A stretch of 64,000 nt of DNA from Methanobrevibacter oralis (GCF_001639275.1 NZ_LWMU01000114.1:1-64000); one strand, 5' to 3'. Counted from the first letter of the stretch, positions 45,088-56,096 are shown. Notes: a model not told the origin generated them from the letters alone. Numbers and translations: made by a program.

Positions 45088-45954
45088 ATGGTTAAGTTAA
45101 ATAAGAATGATTTTAATGAAAAGATTTTCTCAAGGATTAATAATTTAATTAAAGATTATAATTTAATAAAAGAAAATGAATTAATAGCCGTGGCTTTATC
45201 TGGAGGTAAAGATAGTGTTTTAACACTTCATGCATTAAAAAATTATCAAAATTACCTAGATTTTGACTTAGTAGCTATTAGTGTTGATGAGGGTATTGAT
45301 GGATATAGGCAACATGGAATTGATTCTGCAATAAAAAATGCAAAAGATTTAGGTGTTGAATTGGTTCAAAAATCATTTAAAGAAGAGGAAGGTTTTGCTT
45401 TAGATGATATTTATCAGGATTTTAAAAGTGCTTGCATTCCATGTGGTGTTTTTAGAAGGAATATATTAAATAAAGCAACTTATGAATTAGGAGCTAATAA
45501 ACTAGCTACTGGACATAACTTAGATGATGAAATCCAGTCTTTTTTAATGAGTTTTGCTCGTGGAGATACAATTAAATTCTCAAAATTCGGCCCTCAATTA
45601 GATGCGATTCATCCAAAATTAGTTCCAAGAATTAAACCATTGTGGAATACTCCAGAAAAAGAAGTAGGGATATGGGCAGTGATTAATGAAATTGATATTC
45701 ATTTAGAAGAATGTCCTTATTCTCATTTATCCTTACGTGCTAAAATTAAAGAATTTTTAAATGTAAATGAAGATGCATATCCTGGAATTAAAAAGAACAT
45801 AATGAATTCATTTAAACAAATTTTAACTTTTGAAAATGATTTTTCCACAAATCTTAATGAATGTAAGATTTGCGGTGAACCAACATCTTCTAATATTTGT
45901 AAAGCGTGTGAAATTAAAAAATTAGTTTCTAAGAATTATGAAAATCATGTATAG
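45088..45954 (+). CDS. tRNA 2-thiolation family protein (TtuA/Ncs6-like, TIGR00269 type)
   Basis: 288 residues of the PP-loop ATP pyrophosphatase fold. SGGKDS binds ATP, and CIPCG with GHNLDDEIQSFLMSFARGD is the iron-sulfur and adenylation core. The C-terminal CKICGEPTSSNICKAC is a zinc knuckle. Such enzymes make 2-thiouridine in tRNA. Most relatives also have an N-terminal CxxC zinc finger; here the protein starts directly at the helix before the PP-loop, and a TAG lies just upstream in frame, so that finger is absent. A TATA-like CTATAAATT lies about 15-20 bp before the ATG, so the leader is very short. The end overlaps the exchanger gene on the other strand by 33 bp. Confidence 0.8.
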   Translation: MVKLNKNDFNEKIFSRINNLIKDYNLIKENELIAVALSGGKDSVLTLHALKNYQNYLDFDLVAISVDEGIDGYRQHGIDSAIKNAKDLGVELVQKSFKEEEGFALDDIYQDFKSACIPCGVFRRNILNKATYELGANKLATGHNLDDEIQSFLMSFARGDTIKFSKFGPQLDAIHPKLVPRIKPLWNTPEKEVGIWAVINEIDIHLEECPYSHLSLRAKIKEFLNVNEDAYPGIKKNIMNSFKQILTFENDFSTNLNECKICGEPTSSNICKACEIKKLVSKNYENHV

Positions 45955-46866
45955 TATAAATAGTCCCACAAGGATTATTCCTTCTTTTTTATCGAACTTA
46001 TTTTGTGTTTTACCAAATACTAAACATAAAATGGTAATAAATACCATTAAACAAATATCTACTAGCATATTTGAGCTTAAAGTAATAGGACTAATAGTAC
46101 TACTTAATCCAAGTATGAATAATAAATTAAAAATGTTTGAACCGATTACATTACCAATAACTAATTGATTTTCATCTTTTTTAAGGGCAGTTAAGGATGT
46201 TACAAGTTCGGGTAGTGAAGTTCCTACTGCTACAATGGTCAAACCAACTAATGTTTCACTCATTCCAACAGCAATAGCTATTGATGATGCGTTATTAACA
46301 ACTAAATCAGCACCAAGAATAATACCAATAATCCCTATAACTATATAAATTATGCTCTTAGAAAGAGTTAATTTCGGTTTTTCAATTACTTTAGCTCCGC
46401 CAGATCTCAATGCAGATATAACTAAGTAACTTATATAAGCAAAAATTATTATTAATAAAATCATACCTTCTATTCTTGAGATATTCCAATTAACTAATAT
46501 GAATAATGATGTTATAATTGTTATTGCTACAAGAAAAGGTAAGTCGCTTTTAATAACATCTTTTCCAATTTTTAATTCATTAAGTAATGCACAAAGCCCT
46601 ATAATGAATAATATATTAAACAAATTACTTCCAATTACATTACTTACAGCTATTGCATTATTGCCTGTAAGTGATGATGTAATAGAAACAGCTGCTTCGG
46701 GGGCACTTGTTCCAAAAGCAACAACAGTTAATCCAACAATAATTGTTGGAATTTTTAAAATTGAAGCAACACTACTTGATCCTTCAACAAAATAGTCTGA
46801 ACCTTTAATTAAAAATACAAATCCTAAAATAAGTAAGATTATTTGAATTATAATGGATACACCCAT
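45922..46866 (-). CDS. Sodium/calcium (cation) exchanger, CaCA family
   Basis: 314 residues from the ATG at 46866, preceded by AAGGAGAAT. It has ten or so membrane helices in two inverted halves. Each half carries the alpha-repeat motif: VVAFGTSAPEAAVSITSSLTGNNAIAVSNVIGSN and IVAVGTSLPELVTSLTALKKDENQLVIGNVIGSN. The acidic residues of these motifs bind the cation. It exchanges Ca2+ for Na+ or H+ across the membrane. It starts one base after the CNNM-type gene stop, so the two share a transcript. Confidence 0.85.
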   Translation of the reverse strand: MGVSIIIQIILLILGFVFLIKGSDYFVEGSSSVASILKIPTIIVGLTVVAFGTSAPEAAVSITSSLTGNNAIAVSNVIGSNLFNILFIIGLCALLNELKIGKDVIKSDLPFLVAITIITSLFILVNWNISRIEGMILLIIIFAYISYLVISALRSGGAKVIEKPKLTLSKSIIYIVIGIIGIILGADLVVNNASSIAIAVGMSETLVGLTIVAVGTSLPELVTSLTALKKDENQLVIGNVIGSNIFNLLFILGLSSTISPITLSSNMLVDICLMVFITILCLVFGKTQNKFDKKEGIILVGLFILYMIFIILRN

Positions 46867-46867
46867 A

Positions 46868-48190
46868 TTATTCTCCTTTTGAATCATTTAGTGGGCCTAA
46901 ATCTTTTACTAATACTTTATCAATTTGATGTCCATCAATATCTATTATTTCGAATTTAAAACGATTCCAATCATATTTGTCTTTTTCATCAGGAATAGTA
47001 CCACTTAAACTTAAAATGAATCCTGCCAGTGTGGTAAAATTATCTTCTTTTTCATAGGGTAATTCTTCATCGAAATCAAAGAGTTCTTTAAAGTTATCAA
47101 TATTATATCTTCCATCTATTAACCAAGTTCCATCGTCTCTTTGACTGGCTGTTGGTTCATCAATTTTATCAATTGCAGGTATGTCACCAACAATGCCTTC
47201 TAGTAAGTCATTTAAAGTAATTAAACCTTCAACACTACCAAATTCATCGACTACCAATGCCATATGCACATATTCTTGATTTTCTTTAAATTCTTTCAAT
47301 AATTCCAATGTTTCAAGATTTTCAGAAACAACTAATGGCTCTTTAACAATTGAATTAATATCAAATTCATTATCACTAAACATTACAGATAATATGTCTT
47401 TTGCTTGTACGACTCCAATAAAGTCATCTAATTCTTCATAAGCTACTGGAAATATTGATCTTTTACTTTCAATGATTTTTACTTTGTTAAGCTCACGAGT
47501 GTCTTTTAAGTCTATCCATATGATTTCATTTCTTGGAGTCATAATACTTTCAACTTTTTGATCGTCAAGTTTGAAAACTCTTTTAATAATGTTTTCTTCT
47601 TCTTTTTCAATTGTACCGTCTACTCTTCCTTCTTCAATCATTAATTCGATTTCTTCTTCAGTAACTACATCATCTGTTTTATGTTCCACTCGCATAATCC
47701 ATAAAAGAAATCTACTAGATTTTGCAAGTATCATTCCAATAGGCTTTGATACTTTTGATAAAATAAGCATACTTTTAGCTACTTTTAGTGAAATGGATTC
47801 AGGTTCGTTTAATGCAATTACCTTAGGTACAATCTCTCCAATAACTAAGGTTAAATAAGTAGTAATTATTACAACAATCGCCACACTTATTACTTCTCCA
47901 TAATGAGTATAAGATCCAATTATTTGAGCTAATGGTTCAGCTAATGTTGCTCCACCAAATGCCCCAGTTAAAACTCCAATCAAGGTAATTCCTATTTGGA
48001 CAGTAGATAAAAATTGATTTGGATCTTCTAATAAATCCATAATAATTTTGGCATTTTCATTGCCTTCATTTAAATATTTTTGTATTTTCGATTTTCTAAC
48101 AGATACAATAGCTAATTCTGTCATTGATAAATATCCAGTAAGGATAATCAAAACTAGCATAATAATTATTTCCAATGTCGTTCCAATCAT
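46868..48190 (-). CDS. CNNM/CorC-type membrane protein (DUF21, CBS pair, CorC_HlyC)
   Basis: 440 residues. The N-terminal DUF21 domain (about 1-190) has four membrane segments. A CBS pair follows (SIMTPRNEIIWIDL and a second near LVVSENLETLELLKEF), then ALVVDEFGSVEGLITLNDLLEGIVGDI, and the CorC_HlyC domain closes the protein. Family members handle Mg2+ or other cation efflux. It is paired with the cation exchanger downstream, so a joint role in divalent cation balance is likely. Confidence 0.85.
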   Translation of the reverse strand: MIGTTLEIIIMLVLIILTGYLSMTELAIVSVRKSKIQKYLNEGNENAKIIMDLLEDPNQFLSTVQIGITLIGVLTGAFGGATLAEPLAQIIGSYTHYGEVISVAIVVIITTYLTLVIGEIVPKVIALNEPESISLKVAKSMLILSKVSKPIGMILAKSSRFLLWIMRVEHKTDDVVTEEEIELMIEEGRVDGTIEKEEENIIKRVFKLDDQKVESIMTPRNEIIWIDLKDTRELNKVKIIESKRSIFPVAYEELDDFIGVVQAKDILSVMFSDNEFDINSIVKEPLVVSENLETLELLKEFKENQEYVHMALVVDEFGSVEGLITLNDLLEGIVGDIPAIDKIDEPTASQRDDGTWLIDGRYNIDNFKELFDFDEELPYEKEDNFTTLAGFILSLSGTIPDEKDKYDWNRFKFEIIDIDGHQIDKVLVKDLGPLNDSKGE

Positions 48191-48212
48191 TTTTAACAGA
48201 CCATAAAATTAA

Positions 48213-48425
48213 TCATAAATCACTGGCTAATTTAAAGTCAGTATTCCCATATATTTCGTCTTGCATTTTTTGAACTGCAAGGGATGCTTCTTCTCTTGTT
48301 GCAACTTTTTTAAATATTCTGCGCTGTTTTACTTTTAATGTTTTTCCACACACACATTTACGTGTTGCAACACCTTTTTTTGCATATAATACACGACCAC
48401 AATCGCAACGAAATATAAAATACAT
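48213..48425 (-). CDS. DUF1922 zinc-ribbon protein
   Basis: 70 residues. CDCGRVLYAKKGVATRKCVCGKTL is a four-Cys zinc ribbon followed by a basic KVKQRRIFKKV strand and a C-terminal helix. The length and motif match the small DUF1922 family of methanobacteria. A nucleic-acid binding role is plausible from the ribbon but unproven. It lies 22 bp before the CNNM-type gene. Confidence 0.8.
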   Translation of the reverse strand: MYFIFRCDCGRVLYAKKGVATRKCVCGKTLKVKQRRIFKKVATREEASLAVQKMQDEIYGNTDFKLASDL

Positions 48426-48479
48426 TTTTTTCCCAAATTTTTAGTAAATATATTATAAATTATATAATATATAAAGCTT

Positions 48480-49649
48480 TTAGACTCCGAAGATTTTCAT
48501 AAACAAGGGTAAAAATACTCTTGATGGAAGTATAATAAGTGTAGCTATACTAACTCCGAGATTTGTTCCAACAACCACAAGCAATATCCTAAATATGTTA
48601 TTGTTCCATAAATCTCTAAAACTTTCAATTTTTGTAAGATTATTTATGTCACTTGATTTGACCTTTCTAAATTTAGCTTCAGCTAGTCCTGAAAACCAAC
48701 CTGCAGCTAGTAATGGATGAATAATTGTTAAAGGAGCTACTACTCCACCAATAATTGCAGAAAGTAATTTTGATCCAGATAAAATTGAACCAACAAATCC
48801 CATTATCATGCTAATTATAATAAATTCGTAAATGTTTCCAGTTATATCAATTCCGTTTATATAAGCAAGAAAAAATATCACAACAAACATAATAGGAATT
48901 AATGCCAAAAATATTTTAAGCCAAGGAATATTTCTTCCACTATTAATTTCTTCTAATTCTTTTAGTTGAGGTATTGATTGCGGATTATCCAAATATTTAT
49001 TAATTCCTGGCTTATGTCCTGCCCCAACAACAGCAATTACATGGTCTTCTGGAATTTTAAGAATGTTTCCTGCAAGATATGCATCTCTTTCTTTTACTAA
49101 AACTTCATAAACACTTGGTGATTCATCCTTAAACATTTCCATTAAATCATCAAGATTATCCATATTTTTTAACTCTTCAACATCAATTTCCTCTTCATCT
49201 TCACCGCCAAATAGAGCAGTAACGAGTCCAAACATGAATTTGATCTTTTCCATAAAACCCATTTTATTTAAAGCTCTTTGAAGAGTTATATTTATGTCAC
49301 GATCAATAAGAGCAATTGGAATGTTTAAGTCTTCTGCAGCTTCAATTGCACTAATCATTTCAGAACCTGGAGCAACATCCAAATCAGCTCCGATTTTTGA
49401 TTGAAAATAGCCTAAGATTGTTGTTGTTAAAAATAAGCCAACTTTATTTTCTCTAATGATTTTACTAACTGAAATTTCTTCATCTTCTTCAATACCTAAC
49501 ATTTTCTTTTTAAGTTTGATATATCGTCCTTGGTCAAGTTCAATAGCTACTCTTTCTGGATGTTGTTCGTAAATAGCATCTTTAACTTCTTTAGCACTAT
49601 TTGCAGACACATGTGCAGTACCTATTATTGTTAAACATTCTCGTCTCAT
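48480..49649 (-). CDS. TraB/PrgY family membrane protein
   Basis: 389 residues. The N-terminal domain (about 1-220) has LTIIGTAHVSANSAKEVKDAI and a later VVGAGHKPGI, the two conserved His/Gly blocks of the TraB family. Four to five membrane helices follow in the C-terminal third. The first helices include PWLKIFLALIPIMFVVIFFLAY. Bacterial PrgY lowers pheromone activity and may be a peptidase; the archaeal role is unknown. Confidence 0.85.
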   Translation of the reverse strand: MRRECLTIIGTAHVSANSAKEVKDAIYEQHPERVAIELDQGRYIKLKKKMLGIEEDEEISVSKIIRENKVGLFLTTTILGYFQSKIGADLDVAPGSEMISAIEAAEDLNIPIALIDRDINITLQRALNKMGFMEKIKFMFGLVTALFGGEDEEEIDVEELKNMDNLDDLMEMFKDESPSVYEVLVKERDAYLAGNILKIPEDHVIAVVGAGHKPGINKYLDNPQSIPQLKELEEINSGRNIPWLKIFLALIPIMFVVIFFLAYINGIDITGNIYEFIIISMIMGFVGSILSGSKLLSAIIGGVVAPLTIIHPLLAAGWFSGLAEAKFRKVKSSDINNLTKIESFRDLWNNNIFRILLVVVGTNLGVSIATLIILPSRVFLPLFMKIFGV

Positions 49650-49710
49650 TAAAAAAACACTTCTTTCAGTTTTTATGTTAAGTTATATTATAGGATTTAA
49701 ATATATAAAT

Positions 49711-50400
49711 CTAATCTTTAATTAATTTTATTTCATTATTTTCATAAATAGCAACATTATCTGAAATATTTTTAAGTGAGCATAGGATAATATCATCGTA
49801 ATAATTGAGTTTTTTAAGTCTTTGAGCAGATTTAGAATTTAAAAATCCATTTTTTAGATATTCATAGTCTTTACTAGCAATTATAGCTGCTTTTGCATAA
49901 TCACTTAAATCATATTCATCTAAATTGTTGCAAATCCAATATAGTATTTCACCTGATGCTAAAAAATCTTCTAAAGCAAATTCACCATTAACTCCTGCCA
50001 TTACAACATCAATATGATTATCTGCTGTTTCAACACTTTTTTTCCCAACACTTTTAGCATTTACAAGTGATCCAATAAGAACGGTAGAATTCATATTCTC
50101 TAAAATTCTTGTACCATTGCTTGTAGTTAAAATTAGAGTTTTTTTATCACTTTTATAAGATTCAACTAATTTTGGTGAGTTTCCAATATCAAAACCATCA
50201 ATTATTTCTCCACCACGTTCCCCTGCTATAATTCCGTTTTCAAGTTTTTTTAGTTTAAATGCTTCTTCGGGAGTAAAACAAGGAATTATTTTATTAAAAT
50301 TATTTAATGCTAATGTAATAGTAGTACTTGCCCTTAGGGCATCAACCATTATCGAAACATCATTACTTATAGTCTTTTCTAAACTCAATGTTATTTTCAT
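49711..50400 (-). CDS. comB: 2-phosphosulfolactate phosphatase (ComB)
   Basis: 229 residues. VDALRASTTITLAL opens the family motif region, AGERGGEIIDGFDIGNSP is the Mg2+ and phosphate loop, and LTTSNGTRIL the central conserved block. VVMAGVNGEFALEDFLASG follows. ComB removes phosphate from 2-phosphosulfolactate in coenzyme M synthesis. comC at 22.6-23.6 kb is the next enzyme. It diverges from mmp17. Confidence 0.9.
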   Translation of the reverse strand: MKITLSLEKTISNDVSIMVDALRASTTITLALNNFNKIIPCFTPEEAFKLKKLENGIIAGERGGEIIDGFDIGNSPKLVESYKSDKKTLILTTSNGTRILENMNSTVLIGSLVNAKSVGKKSVETADNHIDVVMAGVNGEFALEDFLASGEILYWICNNLDEYDLSDYAKAAIIASKDYEYLKNGFLNSKSAQRLKKLNYYDDIILCSLKNISDNVAIYENNEIKLIKD

Positions 50401-50438
50401 ATTATAGTATATTAGTACTGATGATATAATTAATTATC

Positions 50439-50960
50439 ATGAAGATTGTAACTACACCAATGTGTGAAGAAATTCTAAGATTAGCAGGAATTCATGATTA
50501 TCTTGTAAATAAAAATCCTGATAAAGAAGATGGTGACTTTGCGATATTACTATCTGAAAGCAAAGTTATGATGGATTCTATGCCTATTAAGCTGAATACG
50601 GCATCTCAAATTTTTAATAGTATTAAAAAAGTTTCCACATACGCTGAATGTGAATTATCTAATGAAGAAATATTATTATTTTTTGAAGATTATAAATTAA
50701 CCAAAAAATATCTTAATAATAATTTCAAACATGATATCAAAGTTAAAGTACTATCTAAATTTTTAAAGGATATAGTTTTAGATATGGGATTTAATATATC
50801 TACCAGTGATTATGATTATGTAATTTATCCAGATTATTTAAGAGAGGATGTAAACGGAGAGGATAAAGAATTAGTTGAAATTCCAACACATAATTTTGCA
50901 TCAAAAAACCCATTTGAAAGAGTTGAATTAAGATATTCTATTTTGGAAAAATTAATATAG
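50439..50960 (+). CDS. mmp17: Probable methanogenesis marker protein 17
   Basis: 173 residues, soluble, with no recognised catalytic motif. The tentative call rests on its N-terminus (MKIVTTPMCEEILRLAGIHDYLV) and its place just before mmp7, the usual neighbour. Marker proteins are found in nearly all methanogens and are tied to Mcr maturation or activation. The exact function is unknown. Confidence 0.6.
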   Translation: MKIVTTPMCEEILRLAGIHDYLVNKNPDKEDGDFAILLSESKVMMDSMPIKLNTASQIFNSIKKVSTYAECELSNEEILLFFEDYKLTKKYLNNNFKHDIKVKVLSKFLKDIVLDMGFNISTSDYDYVIYPDYLREDVNGEDKELVEIPTHNFASKNPFERVELRYSILEKLI

Positions 50961-51012
50961 CTATAAAATTAAGAACAATTATTAATATAAATGTGTAATT
51001 GAGAGTTGTAAT

Positions 51013-51930
51013 ATGTATGAAACATTAACATTTACCGGTGGAGTCCACAAAAGTGAAGAAATTAAGGAATTAATTGAAGATTTAGGAGGATTTATTCTTC
51101 AAGAAAATCTTTTACAAATGGAATTAGTTTTAAACATGGCCATTCCTATTGAAGATGTTGATAAGATTGAGAAAAAAGCTTCAGAATTATTAGCTAAAAT
51201 ATCTGTAGCTCCAATGGCGGGCTCAGAGATAGCTATTGTTTCACCAACTCTTGCAAGACACCACTTACCTCATGCTGCATGTGATATTTCAGAATATTTA
51301 CGTGAATTTGGTGCAAAAGATAACATGATAGGACTTGCTAGAGGAGATGGAAAAGGGACATCTGGTATTACTGAAGAAGAAAAAAGCTTAATTGAAGAAC
51401 ATGATGTAGCTGTTTTTGCTTTAGGTAGTTTTGAAAATTGTATTAAAGAAAAATCATTTTTATACGATGATTTGGATGTTCCAGTTATTGTTACTGGTTC
51501 TCCAGATATTCCAATTGAAGAACTTCCAGGAGCAGATGCATATGTAGGTGGTCTTGGTAGGATTCCAAGAAGACTTAGAAGAGGACCCGATATACGTGCA
51601 CTTGATAAGTTAGTTGAAACCATTGAAGAAACTTTAAACAATAAAAAGCATGAAATGACATTAGATCCACCATTACTTCCATCTATTGTTGTTAAAAATG
51701 CTATTGAAAATCAAGTTGAAGAAATTAAAAATGTTATTTCCCCAGCACCAGTTACTTCTCAATTAGATGGTGTTCGTGTTAAATTAAACTATGATAAATA
51801 TCATAAAGTAATAGAAAATATAGAAATTGATGGTAAAAAATTATCACAATTAGCAGAAATTAAAAAATCATTTATGTATGATTATATATTAGTTAAAATT
51901 AATAGTGAAAGCTCTGTTGTTGAAGCTTAA
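51013..51930 (+). CDS. mmp7: Methanogenesis marker protein 7
   Basis: 305 residues. Recognised by [27 protein letters not shown] and the central [21 protein letters not shown] and [18 protein letters not shown] blocks. It is soluble. Mmp7 has been found with proteins that activate methyl-coenzyme M reductase, but its reaction is not known to me. It lies 52 bp after mmp17 and converges on mmp10, all within 3 kb of the mcr operon. Confidence 0.8.
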   Translation: MYETLTFTGGVHKSEEIKELIEDLGGFILQENLLQMELVLNMAIPIEDVDKIEKKASELLAKISVAPMAGSEIAIVSPTLARHHLPHAACDISEYLREFGAKDNMIGLARGDGKGTSGITEEEKSLIEEHDVAVFALGSFENCIKEKSFLYDDLDVPVIVTGSPDIPIEELPGADAYVGGLGRIPRRLRRGPDIRALDKLVETIEETLNNKKHEMTLDPPLLPSIVVKNAIENQVEEIKNVISPAPVTSQLDGVRVKLNYDKYHKVIENIEIDGKKLSQLAEIKKSFMYDYILVKINSESSVVEA

Positions 51931-51940
51931 ACTATTTTTT

Positions 51941-53185
51941 TTAAATTATTCTCATTCCAAAGAAATTAATAGCATCAACTAAGTCATTAAAATCTTCTAA
52001 TTCTCTTTCAATTACATTTTCATCGCTCATATCTATACTTAGTTCACCATCGGCTGTTAAAGTATCTGGGCCACGACCAACAACTCGTTCAATACCATCG
52101 GCACTTAAAATTCTTTCTGCATCAAGTTGATGAACAAATGATCTTCCAGGAAGAATCACGGCTTGTTTTAATTCATTTAAATCAAGTTTTTCCAGATCTT
52201 CTTTTGTAATTAAACAAGCTATCTCTTTTTCAACAGCTACAACATTAACACTCTCTGCTTCTATTTTATTAAATATTTTTTTTATAAATGGAGCAGCTAT
52301 TTTTGAGGTTATTATTGTTGCTTCACCAGTAATTTTTTTAATAAATTGTAAAAATATTTCATTTTCATCTCTAGCTATTGCAAAAGGTCCACCAGTTTCA
52401 GGATCATATAATGGGGTTCCTGTTACTCTAAAATTATATTCTTTATTAATTTGTTCAACAAGTTCAGCAAAGTCTTCAACAGGTTGAGATTCAAAATCTT
52501 TAAGAATGGGTTCATTTCCAAGAATTAATCCTTCATTGAATGTATTTGCAAATCTCATTAAAATAAATCCTTTTGCACCCCATTCTTCAAGAGAATTACA
52601 AGTTTGCCTTAAAATATCCCCATCATTTACACCGGGAATAATAACTGAAGCACCTGTTAGTTTTATATTTTCACAAAAGATTTTGCATGCATTTAAAGCT
52701 TCAATTGGGTTTGGATCTTTAACCCATTCATGTCTAAGCTTAGGATCTATTGAAAAAACAGTAAATGTTACTTCATTAACATTATTATTTATTAATCTTG
52801 TAGCTATTGAACTATCGGTTATGCCTTTTCCACAGGTATAACCTAAGTGTGAAGAAATTGAAAATTGATTAAGGTTAGATGTAAGTTGTTCTAAATAAGG
52901 ATAACAACTAACATCGCCACCACCACTAATGTTGGCTGTAATATCTCCAAAACCCCTATTCATCATTATTGTATTTTGAACTTCATTCATTACTTCAAAA
53001 GGTGATTTAAAGTCACTTTGTGCATCAGCTATTCCTTTAGAGCATCTTTCACACCCTATTTTATTTGGAAGACAGTGAGCACATCCAAAGCTTTTTATTT
53101 CTTTTACCTTTCTGAAGTAACAGTATTTGCAAAATCCATTACAATCTTTACCAGGTATTCCTCCAACATCAGCTACAACTTGCAT
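51941..53185 (-). CDS. mmp10: McrA arginine C-methyltransferase Mmp10
   Basis: A 414-residue radical SAM enzyme. Cys15, Cys19 and Cys22 (CNGFCKYC) bind the SAM cluster, and further Cys (FGCAHC, GCERC) match the extra metal site of Mmp10. Mmp10 adds the methyl group to the active-site Arg of McrA, and the McrA encoded 3.7 kb away has Arg271 in the right place. The gene diverges from mcrBDCGA. No ribosome site is seen; a TTTATAAATA lies about 30 bp before the ATG, so the transcript has almost no leader. Confidence 0.9.
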   Translation of the reverse strand: MQVVADVGGIPGKDCNGFCKYCYFRKVKEIKSFGCAHCLPNKIGCERCSKGIADAQSDFKSPFEVMNEVQNTIMMNRGFGDITANISGGGDVSCYPYLEQLTSNLNQFSISSHLGYTCGKGITDSSIATRLINNNVNEVTFTVFSIDPKLRHEWVKDPNPIEALNACKIFCENIKLTGASVIIPGVNDGDILRQTCNSLEEWGAKGFILMRFANTFNEGLILGNEPILKDFESQPVEDFAELVEQINKEYNFRVTGTPLYDPETGGPFAIARDENEIFLQFIKKITGEATIITSKIAAPFIKKIFNKIEAESVNVVAVEKEIACLITKEDLEKLDLNELKQAVILPGRSFVHQLDAERILSADGIERVVGRGPDTLTADGELSIDMSDENVIERELEDFNDLVDAINFFGMRII

Positions 53186-53432
53186 AATATTATTATTATT
53201 TTATTCATTTTATTTATAAATGAGGCGCTTATTTTTGAATTTTCGAGTATTACTTTTTTACCCTTTATTACTTTCAAAATAAAAAGTAATATTTTAATAA
53301 TTTTACTTTATTTTTTGATTTAATGTTAGTTCATTCATTTTTTATATAATAAATAATTTAAAATTCAATTATTATATTAATCTTGATTTTTTAACTAATA
53401 TTTTGATGTTTAATAAAGATATATATGATATC

Positions 53433-53455
53433 ATGAGTATTACTTTGGTACTCAT
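53433..53455. promoter_or_regulatory. Inverted repeat with direct-repeat partner upstream of mcr
   Basis: ATGAGTA (53433-53439) and TACTCAT (53449-53455) form a 7-bp-arm palindrome. Its inner GAGTATTACTTT is repeated at 53245-53256, nearer mmp10. This is a candidate binding site for a regulator shared by mmp10 and mcr. Confidence 0.35.
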
Positions 53456-53519
53456 TTTTCTTAAATATCACAAGTTTTATTATGGCTTATAAACTTTTCT
53501 AAAATCTCTTAGGGGTAAT

Positions 53520-53530
53520 ATTTATATTAT
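53520..53530 (+). promoter_or_regulatory. TATA-like element of the mcr operon
   Basis: ATTTATATTAT lies about 145 bp before mcrB. With the usual spacing the transcript would start near 53548-53552, exactly at the left foot of the leader stem. GCTTATAAACT near 53485 is an alternative. Confidence 0.4.
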
Positions 53531-53551
53531 ATCTAAATTAAAAATAAATTT

Positions 53552-53636
53552 GTATACCATATGGCTGGCTATTGCATAAACTTGCTTTGTAGCTCAATGC
53601 TCAATTTGGTAAAAATTTACCATTGAGAGTGGTATA
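53552..53636 (+). ncRNA. Structured 5' leader of the mcr operon
   Basis: TATACCA (53553-53559) pairs with TGGTATA (53630-53636), closing a domain of about 84 nt. Inside, CTCAAT-TT-GGTAAA (53600-53613) pairs with TTTACC-ATTGAG (53616-53627). An upstream copy CTCAATG (53593-53599) can pair with the same CATTGAG (53621-53627). The two folds exclude each other. The AGGAGGG ribosome site lies at 53658-53664, 22 nt beyond the closing stem. No known riboswitch class is recognised. Confidence 0.5.
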
Positions 53637-53669
53637 TTATTAAACTCTGATTTATTTAGGAGGGAAAAA

Positions 53670-54998
<1,329 letters not shown>

Positions 54999-55037
54999 TT
55001 AATTTAAAAAATCTAATTTTTCAGAAGGTTAAAAAAA

Positions 55038-55493
55038 ATGGATATTGAAATATTTCCTTATAGAGTTCTTGGAAGTGACACAACTGAAAAGTTGTTAAAT
55101 GACTTAGAAGTCATTGAAGATGTTAAAAGAACTGTTATTCAAGGTCCTAGGTTTCCAAAAACTGAAGAGACTTTACCTCCTCAATATAGGGAACGTAGAG
55201 TAATTCAAGTTAATGGTGAAGATCTTGAATTAAAGGTAAAAACTGGTCGAATTTTTGTTGAACTAACTATGGAGTCAACAATTAAAGAGATTGAAGAAGT
55301 CTGTAAGAAAAATATTCCTTATGGCTTTGATATTAATCAAGATAGAACTAACTACATCAGGAAAGTTAAAACAGTTTCTGATAGTATTAAATATGGCGAA
55401 GCTGATTTACCTGATGAATTAATTGGAATGACAGATCAATATTCAAGTTTTGAAGATCATGTGAAAATTATTAAAAAGGATGACTTTGATTAA
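55038..55493 (+). CDS. mcrD: Methyl-coenzyme M reductase operon protein D (McrD)
   Basis: 151 residues. [37 protein letters not shown] is the family N-terminus. McrD is not part of the mature enzyme but binds it and is thought to help assembly or F430 insertion. It lies between mcrB and mcrC, and the mcrC start follows its stop by 1 nt. Confidence 0.95.
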   Translation: MDIEIFPYRVLGSDTTEKLLNDLEVIEDVKRTVIQGPRFPKTEETLPPQYRERRVIQVNGEDLELKVKTGRIFVELTMESTIKEIEEVCKKNIPYGFDINQDRTNYIRKVKTVSDSIKYGEADLPDELIGMTDQYSSFEDHVKIIKKDDFD

Positions 55494-55494
55494 T

Positions 55495-56094
55495 ATGATA
55501 GGACGTTGTACTCACGTTGTTGATTGTAGAGAAACAAGTGGTATGGGTAAAGGTGGAAGTCTTGCTCAAAGAGGGACTTTTGCTGAATGTGGTACTGATG
55601 TTTGTGCAGTTGCTATGTCTCCAGGACGTAGACACATTACTAAACCAGTTTGTGAAATTACATTCGGATTACGTGAAGCTAATGTTTTAACAAGTACTAT
55701 GGTTTTAAATGCTGGTGCGGGTGTTCCTCATGACGCTCCTGCTTCAGGAGGTACTCTATTTGGACTTACTGATAAAGAAGTAGAACAAATGAGTAATTTT
55801 AAATTGTTAGTCATTCACTTAGGTGGAGTTGCCAATCATATTATTTACAAAGCAAGGTTGATTCTAAGGAACATCAATAAACATTGTATTATTATTTGTG
55901 AATCACCAGTTGATTGTGAAGATTTTGCTAAAATTGGAGTAAAAACTTCAAAAGTCATGCCATCTGAAAGAGATGTTAAAACTAAAGGGTCCATTGATGA
56001 TATTATCACTGGAGTTATTCGCGGTGAAACAATCTCACAAGAAAAATTAGATGAAATTATTAGAAAAGTTAAATTAGCATTAGGAGATGCATAA
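55495..56094 (+). CDS. mcrC: Methyl-coenzyme M reductase operon protein C (McrC)
   Basis: 199 residues from the ATG at 55495, which gives the typical [21 protein letters not shown] start; an upstream in-frame ATG at 55480 lies inside mcr[34 protein letters not shown] is the conserved core. McrC belongs to the ATP-dependent activation complex that reduces the Ni of F430. AGGATGA within mcrD is the ribosome site. Confidence 0.95.
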   Translation: MIGRCTHVVDCRETSGMGKGGSLAQRGTFAECGTDVCAVAMSPGRRHITKPVCEITFGLREANVLTSTMVLNAGAGVPHDAPASGGTLFGLTDKEVEQMSNFKLLVIHLGGVANHIIYKARLILRNINKHCIIICESPVDCEDFAKIGVKTSKVMPSERDVKTKGSIDDIITGVIRGETISQEKLDEIIRKVKLALGDA

Positions 56095-56096
56095 TT

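Larger units (their letters stand above)
53186..53669. other. 484-bp regulatory region between mmp10 and mcrB
   Basis: AT-rich and without protein frames of note. It holds the mmp10 promoter (53211-53220), two GAGTATTACTTT copies (53245, 53435), a 7-bp inverted repeat (53433-53455), TATA-like elements (near 53487 and 53520), and the structured mcr leader (53552-53636). Confidence 0.7.

Noticed and set aside
46499-46795. Plus-strand frame opposite the cation exchanger
   Set aside because: It mirrors the conserved alpha repeat of the minus-strand gene and has no ribosome site.
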